DNA of 64,000 nt from Spirochaetaceae bacterium (GCA_017622235.1 JAGARN010000005.1:265124-329123), one strand, 5' to 3'; shown: positions 26,166-35,992, counted from the first letter of the stretch. Numbers and translations are program-made. Notes: generated by a model from the letters alone, not told the origin.

Positions 26166-27653
26166 CTAGTTACGTTTCCACACCGTACCTTGTGGTGTAT
26201 CTTCTATAACGATGCCTCTTTCTTTTAACTCTGCTCTAATTTGATCTGCCCTTGCGTAGTCTTTAGCTTTCTTTGCAGTAGTTCTTTCATCAACAAGAGC
26301 CTGTATTTCCCTAGCCTCTGGATCATCGCTATGATTTTGAGCAATAGCTTGTTGCTGATTCTTCTTGTAAATTTCCATAGAATCTTTAAGTAGACTAAGC
26401 GACAACACTGAATCCATTTCTGCTATAGTTTCTAAAATCAACTGAGTATCTAAAGTTGAATCTTTTACTAAAGTTTGCAAAGCAGAAAGTGCTTGTGGTG
26501 TGGCTAAATCATTTTCTAAAGCTGCTCTAAATTTTTCAAGATAAGGTTTTGCCTTTGTATCTTGTAGGTTCTTATTAACCTGTGGCAAAATACCATTATT
26601 TTGTGCAATTATCTTTGAAATGCGCTGCAATAATGCCTTACGTGCATTCCTAGCACCATCCATCGCAACCCAAGAGAAGGCTACCTGACTCCTATAATGA
26701 GCCCCTAACAAAAAAAATCTATAATCAAGAGCATCGTAACCTGCATCAATTAAAGATTGAAGTGTCAAAAAATTACCAGAAGATTTTGACATCTTGCCAC
26801 TATCTTCCTTGGAATCCTTGTCTTTTGCAATAACAAGGAATTCATTATGAAGCCAGTAATTTACCCATTTTTTACCGGTAGCACCTTCTGACTGGGCAAT
26901 TTCGTTAGTATGATGAATAGGAATATGGTCTATTCCTCCAGTATGAATATCAATTTGCTCTCCAAGATATTTCATACTCATTGCAGAACATTCAATATGC
27001 CAACCAGGATAACCTCTTCCCCAAGGTGAATCCCAAGTTAAAGCTTGATTTTCAAATTTACTCTTGGTAAACCAAAGTACAAAATCGAAAGGATTTTTTT
27101 TATTTTGGTCAATATCAATCCTTGCTCCGGCTTTTAAATCTTCCAAATTTAGGCAAGCTAACTTTCCGTAATCAGGGAATGTTGAAACATCAAAATATAA
27201 GTTTCCACCCGACATATAGGTATGACCATTTGCCTCTATTCGCTTGATTAGTTCAATCATATCTTGAACGTGTTCTGTAGCCTTGCAAACCACATCGGGA
27301 CGACGTATATTAAGTCTATCAATATCATGAAAAAAAGCATCTGTGTAAAACTGTGCAATTTCTAGTACCGACTGCCCACGCTCTTTTGCGGTTTTAACCA
27401 TTTTATCTTCGCCTTCATCCGCATCACCTGAAAGATGACCAATATCCGTCACATTCATAACGTGAGTTATGTCATAGCCTAGATAGGAAAGAGTCTTATC
27501 CAATATGTCAAGAAATACATATGCTCTTAAGTTACCAATATGGGCGTAATTGTAAACGGTTGGACCACAACCATAAAAACCGGCTTTTCCTTCTTGAATC
27601 GGAACAAAATTCTCCATTTTGCGACCCATCGTATTATATAATCGTAAAGCCAT
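26166..27653 (-). CDS. cysS: Cysteinyl-tRNA synthetase
   Basis: CysRS charges tRNA-Cys in the cytoplasm. The class I signatures are present: the HIGH-type motif in CGPTVYNYAHIGNLRAY with its zinc-binding Cys, GWHIECSAMSMKYLG (zinc ligand and active site) and KMSKSSGNFL. The start is MALRLYNTMG (27653), where GAGGG sits 4-5 bases upstream; the longer frame to 27773 would overlap divergent murB. The length of 495 residues is standard. Confidence 0.96.
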   Translation of the reverse strand: MALRLYNTMGRKMENFVPIQEGKAGFYGCGPTVYNYAHIGNLRAYVFLDILDKTLSYLGYDITHVMNVTDIGHLSGDADEGEDKMVKTAKERGQSVLEIAQFYTDAFFHDIDRLNIRRPDVVCKATEHVQDMIELIKRIEANGHTYMSGGNLYFDVSTFPDYGKLACLNLEDLKAGARIDIDQNKKNPFDFVLWFTKSKFENQALTWDSPWGRGYPGWHIECSAMSMKYLGEQIDIHTGGIDHIPIHHTNEIAQSEGATGKKWVNYWLHNEFLVIAKDKDSKEDSGKMSKSSGNFLTLQSLIDAGYDALDYRFFLLGAHYRSQVAFSWVAMDGARNARKALLQRISKIIAQNNGILPQVNKNLQDTKAKPYLEKFRAALENDLATPQALSALQTLVKDSTLDTQLILETIAEMDSVLSLSLLKDSMEIYKKNQQQAIAQNHSDDPEAREIQALVDERTTAKKAKDYARADQIRAELKERGIVIEDTPQGTVWKRN

Positions 27654-27713
27654 ATGCCCTCGCTTTTTATTGAAAAATAGTTTATAATTCACCAGATAAA
27701 CTGGAGAACACTC

Positions 27714-28673
27714 ATGTATAATGTAAGGAAAATAGCAGAAAATATCAATACACAAGGCAAATTCCAAGGTCAAATTTTACAAGACGAACCTCTAGCACAA
27801 CGAACCACATTTAAAGTTGGAGGTAATGCCGCCTTATTTTTTGAACCACAAGATATAGCTTCTCTACAACTGTGCTTAAAAACAATAAAAGCCTCAGAAA
27901 CTCCTTTTATTGTTTTAGGTGGCGGCTCAAACGTGGTTGTTCCAGATGAAGGTTTACATTATGTTGTTATTTCAAGTACAGCACTTTCCAATATTACACA
28001 CAAAAAAGCAGAAACTAAAACTCATTTAGTTTGTAGCTCAGGTTGTACTATTCAACAAGTAACGGAATACTGCAATAAGCATAAACTTGGTGGTCTAGAA
28101 AACTTTTCGGGACTTCCTGGGACAGTTGGTGGTGCAACATACATGAATGCACGTTGCTACGAAAAATCAATTAGTGACGTAATTGAATCAGTTAAATACA
28201 TACAAGGTCAAGAAGCAACAGAAAAAAATTATATATACAACCACAATGACTGGGATTACAAAAAATCCCCTTTCCAAAACAGTTTATCCGGTTCTATAAT
28301 TACAGAGGTAACATTTAATGTTATTCCACTTTTAACAGAAGAAGCTGTAGAAGAATCCATTAAAAAAGCTAGTAGTTTTTTAGAAGACCGTCGTCAAAAA
28401 GGGCATTTTAAATATCCTTCTGCCGGAAGCGTTTTTAAGAACAACAGAATCTTTGGGCAACCATCTGGTAAAATAATCGACCAAGCTGGATTAAGAGGAA
28501 TAAAAATCGGAGGAGCACAGATTGCTCCATGGCATGGTAATTTTATAATAAATATCGGAAATGCTACTGCGAAAGATATAAAATCCTTAGTTGAAAAAAT
28601 CATTCATCAAGTACAAAAAAGCCATGGATTTACTCTTGAGCCAGAAATAATTTTTCTAACATCAACTTTATAG
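27714..28673 (+). CDS. murB: UDP-N-acetylenolpyruvoylglucosamine reductase
   Basis: MurB reduces UDP-GlcNAc-enolpyruvate to UDP-MurNAc using FAD and NADPH in peptidoglycan synthesis. The FAD-binding part has FKVGGNAALFFEP and LGGGSNVVVPDEG; the GLPGTVGGATYMNARCYEK loop, the catalytic Ser in YPSAGSVFKN and the Glu in LEPEIIFL are all conserved. GGAG precedes the ATG. It is divergent from cysS across 60 bases and is followed by a possible hairpin (28674-28704) before the cNMP gene's own promoter. Confidence 0.95.
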   Translation: MYNVRKIAENINTQGKFQGQILQDEPLAQRTTFKVGGNAALFFEPQDIASLQLCLKTIKASETPFIVLGGGSNVVVPDEGLHYVVISSTALSNITHKKAETKTHLVCSSGCTIQQVTEYCNKHKLGGLENFSGLPGTVGGATYMNARCYEKSISDVIESVKYIQGQEATEKNYIYNHNDWDYKKSPFQNSLSGSIITEVTFNVIPLLTEEAVEESIKKASSFLEDRRQKGHFKYPSAGSVFKNNRIFGQPSGKIIDQAGLRGIKIGGAQIAPWHGNFIINIGNATAKDIKSLVEKIIHQVQKSHGFTLEPEIIFLTSTL

Positions 28674-28704
28674 ATGATTTTTGGTTAGCCGATAAAAAAA
28701 TCAT
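28674..28704 (+). terminator. Weak hairpin after murB
   Basis: ATGATTTTT (28674-28682) pairs perfectly with AAAAATCAT (28696-28704) across a 13-base loop right after the murB stop. No T-tract follows, so it is only a weak candidate terminator. Confidence 0.35.
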
Positions 28705-28733
28705 GAAGAGTAATAAAAAAGTCGATAACATGA

Positions 28734-28763
28734 TTGACAAATTATGTTTTTAATTTTTATAAT
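28734..28763 (+). promoter_or_regulatory. Consensus sigma-70 promoter for the cNMP-binding gene
   Basis: TTGACA (28734-28739) and TATAAT (28758-28763) are both perfect consensus hexamers with an 18-base spacer. The predicted start lies about 7 bases downstream, directly before the GGAG ribosome site and the GTG start at 28793. Confidence 0.8.
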
Positions 28764-28792
28764 TATAGTAATTGCAGGAGTGGGGTCGGGTT

Positions 28793-29974
28793 GTGTTACA
28801 GCTTTCATTTGTAAACTTCAAGAGTGGTTCATACATCCTTGTGGAAGGTAAGCCTTGTGGGGATAAGTTTTTCATCATCCGTACAGGTACCGTACGTTGC
28901 ATTAGAGAAAGAGCAAATTCAGCTGTTGTTAATCTGGGTCCCGGCGATTTTATCGGCGTAGTGCCTTGTATGTCGGGTCAGAATCAGTTTGAAAGTGTAA
29001 TAGCAACAACTGATGTGGTAGCTATTGCCGTACGCCGCAACCAGTACTCTGAATTAATACAGCAAAATACACCTGTAGCCATGAAAATAATACGCACCTT
29101 TGCCAACAAGATGCGTACAATGAACGAAAAACTTACACAGTTGGCACTACGGAACAGCACAACGACTTCTCCTAGCCAGATATTTCTTGTGGCAAAATAT
29201 TATGATGCAACAAACTGTGTTGACCCAGCGATATACTCATATTACCAATATTTGAAGGCTTGCCCCACAAGTCCTCAAGCAGAAATAGCGAAGAAACGTT
29301 TTGTTGCGTTAAAACCTTCTTCTAAAGCTGTTTACTTTGAACCAACTCAAGAACTTGTTCGTTCTTATCCAAAAGGCACAATGATTTTTGCGGAGTGTCA
29401 GAGTGGTCAAGATATGTTCATCATCCAAGAAGGTCAAGTAAAAATTACAAAAGTAGTTGACAATAACGAAGTTATCCTTGCGGTACTTAAAAAAGGCGAT
29501 TTTTTTGGCGAAATGGCTCTACTCGAAGATAAACCACGTTCCGCTAGTGCCATTGCATTTGAAAGCTGCAAACTTATGGTAATTAATCGCAAAAACTTTG
29601 ACCAAATGGTTTCTACACAACCGCAACTTGTTGCAAGATTAACAACAACCTTATCAGATCGTCTTTGGGCTATGGAAAGACAGTTAGATAATGCTTCTAT
29701 TCAAAATCCTGTAAACAAAATGGTTGATATGTTGGCATTACAATTAGAAAAAGAAAAATTTGTACCAAATCCAACATCAAAGACGCCAAGGCAGTTTGAT
29801 TTAACTCCTCAAGACTTAGCCAATATGTGTGGTATTCCTCATGACGATCAAGGGAATGTGATTCAGCAGTTTTTGGAGAATGCACCTGTTCGACAAACAG
29901 AAAACAATAAAATTTTAGTTCCAGACTGTGCAGAGGTATTAAAATCCGCTGCATTTTATCGAAAACAATTATAG
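28793..29974 (+). CDS. Dual cyclic-nucleotide-binding-domain regulator (Crp/Fnr-like)
   Basis: This 393-residue protein has two cNMP-binding beta-barrels. The first (about residues 5-115) is degenerate (GDFIGVVPCMSGQNQ). The second (about 185-300) has the canonical phosphate-binding cassette FGEMALLEDKPRSASA with Arg, so it could bind cAMP or another cyclic nucleotide. The C terminus (LALQLEKEK... FDLTPQDLANMCGIP) reads as a divergent winged helix. The start is the GTG at 28793 (MLQLSFVNF), following GGAG; a TTG at 28772 overlaps that site. It lies after murB, matching my recollection of T. pallidum order. Confidence 0.82.
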   Translation: MLQLSFVNFKSGSYILVEGKPCGDKFFIIRTGTVRCIRERANSAVVNLGPGDFIGVVPCMSGQNQFESVIATTDVVAIAVRRNQYSELIQQNTPVAMKIIRTFANKMRTMNEKLTQLALRNSTTTSPSQIFLVAKYYDATNCVDPAIYSYYQYLKACPTSPQAEIAKKRFVALKPSSKAVYFEPTQELVRSYPKGTMIFAECQSGQDMFIIQEGQVKITKVVDNNEVILAVLKKGDFFGEMALLEDKPRSASAIAFESCKLMVINRKNFDQMVSTQPQLVARLTTTLSDRLWAMERQLDNASIQNPVNKMVDMLALQLEKEKFVPNPTSKTPRQFDLTPQDLANMCGIPHDDQGNVIQQFLENAPVRQTENNKILVPDCAEVLKSAAFYRKQL

Positions 29975-29988
29975 CTTTGGGGGTGCCA

Positions 29989-30537
29989 ATGCACAACACA
30001 AAGAAATCCCTTTTTAGGATTATTATATTTGTAATAATATTGCTTTTTCCATTTTATATCTTTGCTACAGATTCATCTTTGCCAAAAGGGTATGGCTCTG
30101 TTCAATTAGGAATGACTCTTGAACAAGCAAAAGCAGCCTTAGAAGATGACCCCGCTTACGGTTATCGTGGCGAAAGTGACGTATCTATACTCCATGGCGA
30201 AAATCGCAACCTTATAACCACAGAAGGCGTGCTTTTTTTTGAGGATTGCTGGTTTCAATTTGACAATGATAGACTTTATATTATCACACTTAATCTTAAC
30301 CCTGAACAAATAGATTATTACAGTATTTTTTCTAAACTTTGCGAAAAATATGGACAACCTGATTCTCTTTCACCACAAAAATCTGAATGGAACAACGGCA
30401 GTATAAAAATGACGCTTGAGAGACCTTTGGTATTAAAATATACTGATGTAGCTATATTTAATGAGCTACAAGAATCCTCCAATGTTAGAAATACAGCAGA
30501 AGAGTACAATCGCCAACTTTTTCTTGATAGTTTATAA
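29989..30537 (+). CDS. Exported protein of unknown function
   Basis: I do not recognise a family. The start ATG at 29989 follows GGGGG at a good spacing. Residues about 7-25 are a strongly hydrophobic signal peptide ending FA before TDSSLP. The mature 155 residues are mixed alpha/beta, with VQLGMTLEQAKAALEDDP near the start, a pattern seen in small periplasmic domains of the SmpA/BamE-like or YcgI type, and IYIITLNL in the core. A C-terminal helix ends the chain. It sits between the cNMP regulator (14 bases) and the DUF192 lipoprotein (9 bases) and is likely cotranscribed. Confidence 0.55.
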   Translation: MHNTKKSLFRIIIFVIILLFPFYIFATDSSLPKGYGSVQLGMTLEQAKAALEDDPAYGYRGESDVSILHGENRNLITTEGVLFFEDCWFQFDNDRLYIITLNLNPEQIDYYSIFSKLCEKYGQPDSLSPQKSEWNNGSIKMTLERPLVLKYTDVAIFNELQESSNVRNTAEEYNRQLFLDSL

Positions 30538-30546
30538 TTTAACAAT

Positions 30547-31026
30547 ATGAAAAAAACGCAACATTTAAAACTAAAAAAACTATTTCTTGTTCTAATTTTT
30601 ACTACAGCAACTTTTGTTGCCTGTAGCAAAGTAAACTCTTTAGAAGAAATTACCCTTAAGATAATTCGCTCAGACGAAAGTATTGTTTCCTTGCAAGTAG
30701 AAGTTGCTGACACAGAAGAAGCTAGAGCAAGGGGTTACATGGAACGAGATATAATCCCAGAAGGAACAGGAATGTTATTTGTTTTTCCCAAAAGTCAGAT
30801 TCTTAGTTTTTGGATGAAAAACACACCCCACCCTCTTTCAATCGCATATATTGACTCAAGAGGAACAATCTTCAACATTTACCACATGACACCATACAGC
30901 GAATCAACCTGGAGTAGCACAGATTTTGCACAGTATGCACTAGAAGTACCACAGGGATGGTTTGAAAAAAATGGCATCAAAATAGGCGATAGAATCGAAT
31001 TAAAAAATATACAACAAGGCAACTAA
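30547..31026 (+). CDS. DUF192-domain lipoprotein
   Basis: The signal peptide ends in FVACSKV, a lipobox. The 110-residue body is the DUF192 fold: EVADTEEARARGYMER, GTGMLFVFP, SFWMKNTPHPLSIAYID, ALEVPQGWFEKNGIKIGD. These periplasmic domains are widespread and their biochemical role is not established. It is 9 bases after the preceding exported-protein gene and its last four bases overlap the stop of the convergent TPR gene. Confidence 0.85.
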   Translation: MKKTQHLKLKKLFLVLIFTTATFVACSKVNSLEEITLKIIRSDESIVSLQVEVADTEEARARGYMERDIIPEGTGMLFVFPKSQILSFWMKNTPHPLSIAYIDSRGTIFNIYHMTPYSESTWSSTDFAQYALEVPQGWFEKNGIKIGDRIELKNIQQGN

Positions 31027-32159
31027 TTAATTTGCTCTAACATTTTTTGTGCAATAGCATCATCTGGATCGAATTCAAGCACAATCTGAAAATATTTTTT
31101 TGCTTCTAAAGTATTACCTAACTTAAGTTCAAGGCAACCAAGATTAGACATAACTTTTGTATTTTCCGGTTCTAACGACAAGGCATCTACAAGACACTGA
31201 CGACTTTCTTTAAACTCTCCCAATTCCATATGGCATATAGCTAGTTCATTTAATGTGTCTGGTTCGGTACTGCCACACTCAACTGATTTTTGGAAAGCTA
31301 ACTTTGCATCTTGCCAACGTCCAAGCCGCCTTAAACCCCAACCTAAAAGAAACCAAGCATTCCATACTGTAGGATTTTTTTCAAGAAAAGCCTTTATTTG
31401 TTCAAGACCTTTTTCTTCTTGACCATTAGAAATTAAATCAAAGGCGGCTTTAAACTGCTCATCATCAAGGTTGCTTTTTGAAATATTTTCTAAAATTTCC
31501 CTAGCTCGCTCCCTTTTGTATTCACCATTTTCACCAAGTTCCTCTGTAGAAAAAGAATCCGTCAGTGCAAGGTATGTTTCAAAACAGCCTTTCCCTTTAC
31601 CAAAATTACGTTGCTTCATGTAAAAAAAGCCTGCATTAAAAAAAGCATCTGGCGGTGCAGAGTCACATTCCATAGCTTGTCGGTAATACTTCATTGCACT
31701 TTCATCATAAGCATCAGCATCATCAAAAAGCCCTGAACGACGATAAGATTCAGCACGTTGGTCAAAAAATAATGCAGTATTCAACACAGTTGCCATATCT
31801 TCTGGATCTAAACCACGAAGAGCATCAAAAATTTCCTCTGCAATATCATAGTCTTCGTTATGAGCTTTAAGAATAGCAGCTTCTGTAAGTTCTTGCTTTA
31901 TATTCGGCCTTGCTTGCAAAATTAAATTGCGGTAATAAGGCAAATTTGCATTATCAGAATCATATGCTAAAACAGTAAGTATTCCAGCAAAAATCATCTC
32001 TGCCGTTAAATCCTCAACAGAAAAATTTTCATTGTGGCTTTGGTTTCTTTGCACTGGCAAAGGAATTGAGTAATCTAAATTAAGGTCATGAGAAGATAAG
32101 GTCTTTCCTTTAGGCAAAGACACAAAAACAATAGACTCAAGAGGATTTATTGGTTTCAT
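31023..32159 (-). CDS. Tetratricopeptide-repeat protein
   Basis: The 378-residue protein has no signal peptide and contains TPR-type helix pairs, most clear in the last 150 residues (VWNAWFLLGWGLRRLGRWQDAKLAFQ, LNELAICHMELGEFKESRQCL, VMSNLGCLELKLGNTLEAKKYF). The N-terminal third is less regular. TPR proteins are protein-interaction scaffolds. It is 15 bases downstream of the PilZ gene, suggesting a shared pathway, and converges on the DUF192 gene with overlapping ends. Confidence 0.82.
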   Translation of the reverse strand: MKPINPLESIVFVSLPKGKTLSSHDLNLDYSIPLPVQRNQSHNENFSVEDLTAEMIFAGILTVLAYDSDNANLPYYRNLILQARPNIKQELTEAAILKAHNEDYDIAEEIFDALRGLDPEDMATVLNTALFFDQRAESYRRSGLFDDADAYDESAMKYYRQAMECDSAPPDAFFNAGFFYMKQRNFGKGKGCFETYLALTDSFSTEELGENGEYKRERAREILENISKSNLDDEQFKAAFDLISNGQEEKGLEQIKAFLEKNPTVWNAWFLLGWGLRRLGRWQDAKLAFQKSVECGSTEPDTLNELAICHMELGEFKESRQCLVDALSLEPENTKVMSNLGCLELKLGNTLEAKKYFQIVLEFDPDDAIAQKMLEQIN

Positions 32160-32174
32160 AATATCTAAAGACCC

Positions 32175-33074
32175 CTAAGTAACATTTGCCCCTACAGGTT
32201 GCTGAACTGGCTGTTGAGAAGCGGATACATTAGAAGAACTTGCAGACACAGGTGTAGAATGAAAAGTTGAAAGTTGTTTTTTTCTTATACCCGAAAGATA
32301 TGTATTTATATGCAGTTTATAAGACATTGGGACTTTTGCTGCATCATATTGCAAACAAACAACTATAATATCTTTTCTACCCTCTACCGTTTCTGTTTTC
32401 ACGATTGTTCCTGGAATTGCAATAGACTCTTGGGGATCATCAAAATCAAGTCGCAAAACAATATTTTTATTAGTTAAAAAATGTGCAACTCCCAAAAGAA
32501 TAATTTTTGCACCAGAAAAAGAAATATCTCTTATGATACAATGCCTTGGCACATTATCTATAAAAACAATCGTCTCTGAACGTGTTAAGCTAAGTTTGCG
32601 TTTTGAATCATCAGTAATTACAATGCGTTCATCTTTTCTACGCATAGAATTAATATTTGCATCTAAAAGCCGTCCAATAAGCTCAATCAAGTCATCTGGT
32701 GGTCGTTGAATATATGTTAAAGAAACAACAGCTAACTCTGGAGAATTCATATAAGGAACAATCTCCTGAACCTTTGCGTTAACAAAAAAGCTCATAGGTT
32801 GATTGTCTGCTTGCAAAAAACAAAATCGAAGGTTCACAGTACCTTTTTCCTGAGAAAGCCTAGAATAGGCACCACCCTTAGAACCTATGATTATCTTTGC
32901 CCCCATAAAAGAAGTTGAATTAATTATACAAGGCCACTGGGAATCTGTACACTTTATATAAACCTGACGAGGATCAAGATTCAAAGTTTTGATAACTTCC
33001 TTGGAAAATGTAACATCCTTGTCTCTGTAGAGTTCATAATATCTTGTAAGCTGTTGAGTAGTTACAATGCCCAT
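32175..33074 (-). CDS. PilZ-domain protein (c-di-GMP effector candidate)
   Basis: Residues about 1-140 resemble the spirochaete N-terminal PilZ-like domain ([30 protein letters not shown]). Residues about 150-265 are a PilZ domain with [14 protein letters not shown], the (D/N)xSxxG part of the c-di-GMP motif, and Arg-rich RRKDERIVI upstream. The tail from about 270 is Ser/Gln/Val-rich and likely disordered. PilZ proteins bind c-di-GMP and control motility or envelope functions. An HD-GYP c-di-GMP phosphodiesterase is encoded 4 kb away. The full RxxxR part is not clear, so binding is not certain. Confidence 0.78.
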   Translation of the reverse strand: MGIVTTQQLTRYYELYRDKDVTFSKEVIKTLNLDPRQVYIKCTDSQWPCIINSTSFMGAKIIIGSKGGAYSRLSQEKGTVNLRFCFLQADNQPMSFFVNAKVQEIVPYMNSPELAVVSLTYIQRPPDDLIELIGRLLDANINSMRRKDERIVITDDSKRKLSLTRSETIVFIDNVPRHCIIRDISFSGAKIILLGVAHFLTNKNIVLRLDFDDPQESIAIPGTIVKTETVEGRKDIIVVCLQYDAAKVPMSYKLHINTYLSGIRKKQLSTFHSTPVSASSSNVSASQQPVQQPVGANVT

Positions 33075-33127
33075 ACAGTAATAATAGTTTATTATAGATA
33101 ATTGGTCAATCTAAATTTTACGGAATA

Positions 33128-33988
33128 TTAATGGAATTTAAAACCCAAAATATTAGCTGCTTTTCTTGATTGATACGGTGCAACATTTATACCATCCACT
33201 ACCATGGCAGCAGAAGCTCCGCCATCCAACAATAAGGCGTTCCATGCTCCAACTTCTTTAAGAATATATGCACTTTCTTGAAAAGTTAAACCTTCACTTT
33301 TTAATTGTTTTTCCCCTTCTGCAAACAAAACTAACAATGTTTCATCATCTTCCGAAACCCCAACCGCCATTCTAGAATCTATTATTGTATTATTAAAACT
33401 TAAAACCTGTCCATCTAGTAAAATTTGAAAAAAACCACCAAAGGCATAAACTGAATGTTGTGGAATATTTTCTTGTGTTTTAAGAATTTTTGCTTTTAGA
33501 ATACTTGATTCAGTGGGAACAAAGGCTATCGCACCGTATTTTGCCACAGCTGATGACAATTCTATTCCATTTGCAATATAAATACCCACAAGTCGCCTCT
33601 TTTGTGCAAAAATAAATCCGGGAATATCAAAAGGACTTGCGTTTATCGCAACAATAGCATTATTTTGTCTAGCAAATTCTAAAGGCGACTTACTAGGAAA
33701 ACTACCCTCTGCCGACAAATCTGCCGACAAAGGGTAGCAAACAAGTTCTAAATTGGGCGTGGCAAGATTTATCTTTACTAGATGAAATACTAAAGGGATT
33801 TTAGGACATTCTTGTTTGCAGTATTGTATGCCATCACCAAGGAAATTCCATTCTAGAGAAGAAGTACATAACTTAATCTCTGGTCTAATTGGGAGTAGTT
33901 CCTCTTTGTCTTTATCAGGAATAGAAGAACAAGACAGTAATAATAAAATTAAAAAAAGCAAATTCACAGCAGAAGAAAAACGTTTCAT
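33128..33988 (-). CDS. Phosphodiester glycosidase (NAGPA-like) lipoprotein
   Basis: The signal peptide ends LLLLSCSS, a lipobox. The mature 265 residues show the NAGPA/DUF2233 fold: INASPFDIPGFI near residue 116, SRMAVGVSEDDETLLVLF, and the diagnostic LLLDGGASAAMVVDG close to the C terminus. The family includes the eukaryotic uncovering enzyme and bacterial exopolysaccharide-associated proteins; bacterial substrates are mostly unknown. It should sit in the periplasm or at the surface. Confidence 0.85.
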   Translation of the reverse strand: MKRFSSAVNLLFLILLLLSCSSIPDKDKEELLPIRPEIKLCTSSLEWNFLGDGIQYCKQECPKIPLVFHLVKINLATPNLELVCYPLSADLSAEGSFPSKSPLEFARQNNAIVAINASPFDIPGFIFAQKRRLVGIYIANGIELSSAVAKYGAIAFVPTESSILKAKILKTQENIPQHSVYAFGGFFQILLDGQVLSFNNTIIDSRMAVGVSEDDETLLVLFAEGEKQLKSEGLTFQESAYILKEVGAWNALLLDGGASAAMVVDGINVAPYQSRKAANILGFKFH

Positions 33989-34070
33989 AAAAAAATCCAG
34001 AAAAAAAATTGTAACTTTATGTTATTAATGTTATTTTATGTTGTAAATCAAATCAAGGGGGTATATTACC

Positions 34071-34679
34071 ATGAAAAGATTTTTCTTTTTAATGACATTA
34101 TTTGGTTTATGTTTTGCACAAATTTCAGCAAATGAGCACTCTTCAAATGAATCCAAAAAAAATGAAATATCTTTTAAGCTGGGTATGTTTCCTGCTGCTG
34201 AATCCATAGTTGGAACATTTAGTTCTGTATTTTTTTCTATAGGCGACAGTCTTAGTAATAGCGAAAAAGATGGTACAAGTGAACTTTTACCATTACCGAC
34301 TGTATCTGTAGAATATCTTAGAAAAGTAGCAGATAAACACGCCATTGGTGTTTCAGCTTCTTTTGGTGCTCCTACTCTTTATAGTTACGAAACAAACTCA
34401 ACCAAAAAAAATGCGTCCATTATGTATACTTCTGTTATGTTCAAATGGCGTGGATATTATATGCAAGGAGATTTATTAAGTTTATATGGGGGTCTTGGTA
34501 TAGGTGCGGAAGTATTCTTTGCCAATGGAGATAACGGTGGTTTACTCACACCTTTTGTTTCCTTCCAAGGCACACCTATTGGAGTTAAAATAGGCAACGA
34601 CGCATTTTTTGGTACAATGGAATGTACCGTAGGTTCAGAAGGCTCTTTACTAACAATAGGCGGTGGTATTAACTTTTAG
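34071..34679 (+). CDS. Putative outer-membrane beta-barrel protein
   Basis: The signal peptide (residues 1-20, ending AQISA) is clear. The remaining 180 residues are alternating beta-strands with Gly-rich turns (LYGGLGIGAEVFFANGDNGG, LLTIGGGINF), and the final residue is phenylalanine, as in BAM-assembled barrels. I do not recognise a family. AAGGGGG lies 9 bases before the ATG. Its 3' end overlaps the convergent small ThrE subunit by 11 bases. Confidence 0.6.
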   Translation: MKRFFFLMTLFGLCFAQISANEHSSNESKKNEISFKLGMFPAAESIVGTFSSVFFSIGDSLSNSEKDGTSELLPLPTVSVEYLRKVADKHAIGVSASFGAPTLYSYETNSTKKNASIMYTSVMFKWRGYYMQGDLLSLYGGLGIGAEVFFANGDNGGLLTPFVSFQGTPIGVKIGNDAFFGTMECTVGSEGSLLTIGGGINF

Positions 34680-35139
34680 ATGATCTAGAACTAAAGTGAT
34701 GAATCATCGCACCTAATATTCTAGCACCAGAAGATGATAGAGCCACAGCTAGTGCGATTGCCCCAGCGGCGGTAAGAGCAAAAAGACCTAAAGGTAAAGC
34801 TTGAGCCAAATTGCCAGTAACCGCCGCTCGCATGGTCTGAAACATTGTTCCACCTGGAACTAAGGGCAGAAGCCCAGGAATAAGATATACGGTGGCAGGA
34901 TTTTTTACTATAACTGCCAATATTTCTGAAAGCACAGCTACAGCTAAAGCTCCCCAAAAAAAAGATTCTATTCCTACAATTCCAGAATCAGGAATTAGTA
35001 CAGTATATATACACCAACCTAAGGCACCAGTTATTGCACCCCAAACTATATCATAACGGCTGATATTTGAACAAAAAGAAAGTGTTGCCGCAGCCCCACC
35101 ACCTAAAAGAGCTGCAACAAGAAAATCATATAAACGCAT
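34669..35139 (-). CDS. Threonine/serine exporter, small subunit (ThrE C-terminal half)
   Basis: This small hydrophobic protein has about four to five transmembrane helices and matches the DUF3815/ThrE_2 half of ThrE: VALGGGAAATLSFCSN-like FLVAALLGGGAAATLSF, LGWCIYTVLIPDSG, YLIPGLLPLVPGGTMF. The start is MRLYDFLV (35139), preceded by GGTGG, overlapping the upstream gene by 14 bases; the frame to 35172 has no such site. With its partner it should form an exporter of threonine, serine or related small molecules. Confidence 0.85.
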   Translation of the reverse strand: MRLYDFLVAALLGGGAAATLSFCSNISRYDIVWGAITGALGWCIYTVLIPDSGIVGIESFFWGALAVAVLSEILAVIVKNPATVYLIPGLLPLVPGGTMFQTMRAAVTGNLAQALPLGLFALTAAGAIALAVALSSSGARILGAMIHHFSSRSSKS

Positions 35140-35890
35140 AAGAAACCACCAATAAACCAAAAGCTGAACCACTAGAAAGTCCAGCAGCTACCATAAATGC
35201 ATCCACCAACCTTGCTGTTCCTGCCATTAAATCTCCAGCAATTAAATCTCGTATAGCATTTACAATAGACATACCAGGAACAACTTGCATCAAAACAGCC
35301 GTCATTACTGTAACCGAAGATGGGACGATACCAAAAACCAGAGCAATTTCACATAACATTGAAATAATAGCTCCACAAATTACAGAAACAATAAAACTAT
35401 TAAGATGCAACTTTTCAAAAAAAACAAGTATTAATCGTAACAGTACACCTATAACGAATCCAACTAATGCTTCTACTAAACCACCTCCAAACATCAAGGT
35501 AAAAAAAACAGCACTTAAACCTGCCATAAAAGCAACTAGAGGCATTTTATGACCGGGAGCATTAGAAATTTTTGACAAAAGTCTTTGTGCTTGTGGAACT
35601 CCTGTTTTTTTCTTTCTACAAGACAAACGACGAGAAAGACTATTTATTTGAGCAATTTTTTGTAAATTTACAGTACGACTTGTTATACGCCGCATATAAG
35701 TGTACTGCTTACCTTCTAAGTCTGTAGCAGAAACTATAACAACTGTTGGTGTAACAAAAGCTGAGGGGTTTTTCGCACCTAAAGCCTTTGCAATATACAC
35801 ACTAGTTTCTTCTGCTCGATAGGTTTCACCACCATTTTCCAAAATCATAGCACCTGCTTTAACAGAAATTTCCATAATCTTATTTATCAA
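35126..35890 (-). CDS. Threonine/serine exporter, large subunit (ThrE N-terminal half)
   Basis: Residues 1-110 are the soluble DUF1212 domain (AGAMILENGGETYRAEETSVYI, SAFVTPTVVIVSATD), followed by about five transmembrane helices (FMAGLSAVFFTLMFGG, VMTAVLMQVVPGMSIVNAIRDL). The gene overlaps its small partner, a split arrangement of single-chain ThrE that is common in bacteria. A bicistronic exporter at the inner membrane is expected. Confidence 0.87.
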   Translation of the reverse strand: MINKIMEISVKAGAMILENGGETYRAEETSVYIAKALGAKNPSAFVTPTVVIVSATDLEGKQYTYMRRITSRTVNLQKIAQINSLSRRLSCRKKKTGVPQAQRLLSKISNAPGHKMPLVAFMAGLSAVFFTLMFGGGLVEALVGFVIGVLLRLILVFFEKLHLNSFIVSVICGAIISMLCEIALVFGIVPSSVTVMTAVLMQVVPGMSIVNAIRDLIAGDLMAGTARLVDAFMVAAGLSSGSAFGLLVVSYAFI

Positions 35891-35928
35891 AATTGTACCC
35901 TCTCAAATAAATTATATCATATTACAAC

Positions 35929-35957
35929 TTGCATAACTATCAATAATATTATAGAAT
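35929..35957 (+). promoter_or_regulatory. Predicted promoter of icd
   Basis: TTGCAT (35929-35934) and TAGAAT (35952-35957), with a 17-base spacer, match sigma-70 boxes at four and five of six positions. The start would lie about 30 bases before the GTG of icd. Confidence 0.5.
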
Positions 35958-35992
35958 ATTGACTAAGTTCATTCATAAGGTGGAAGAATAGA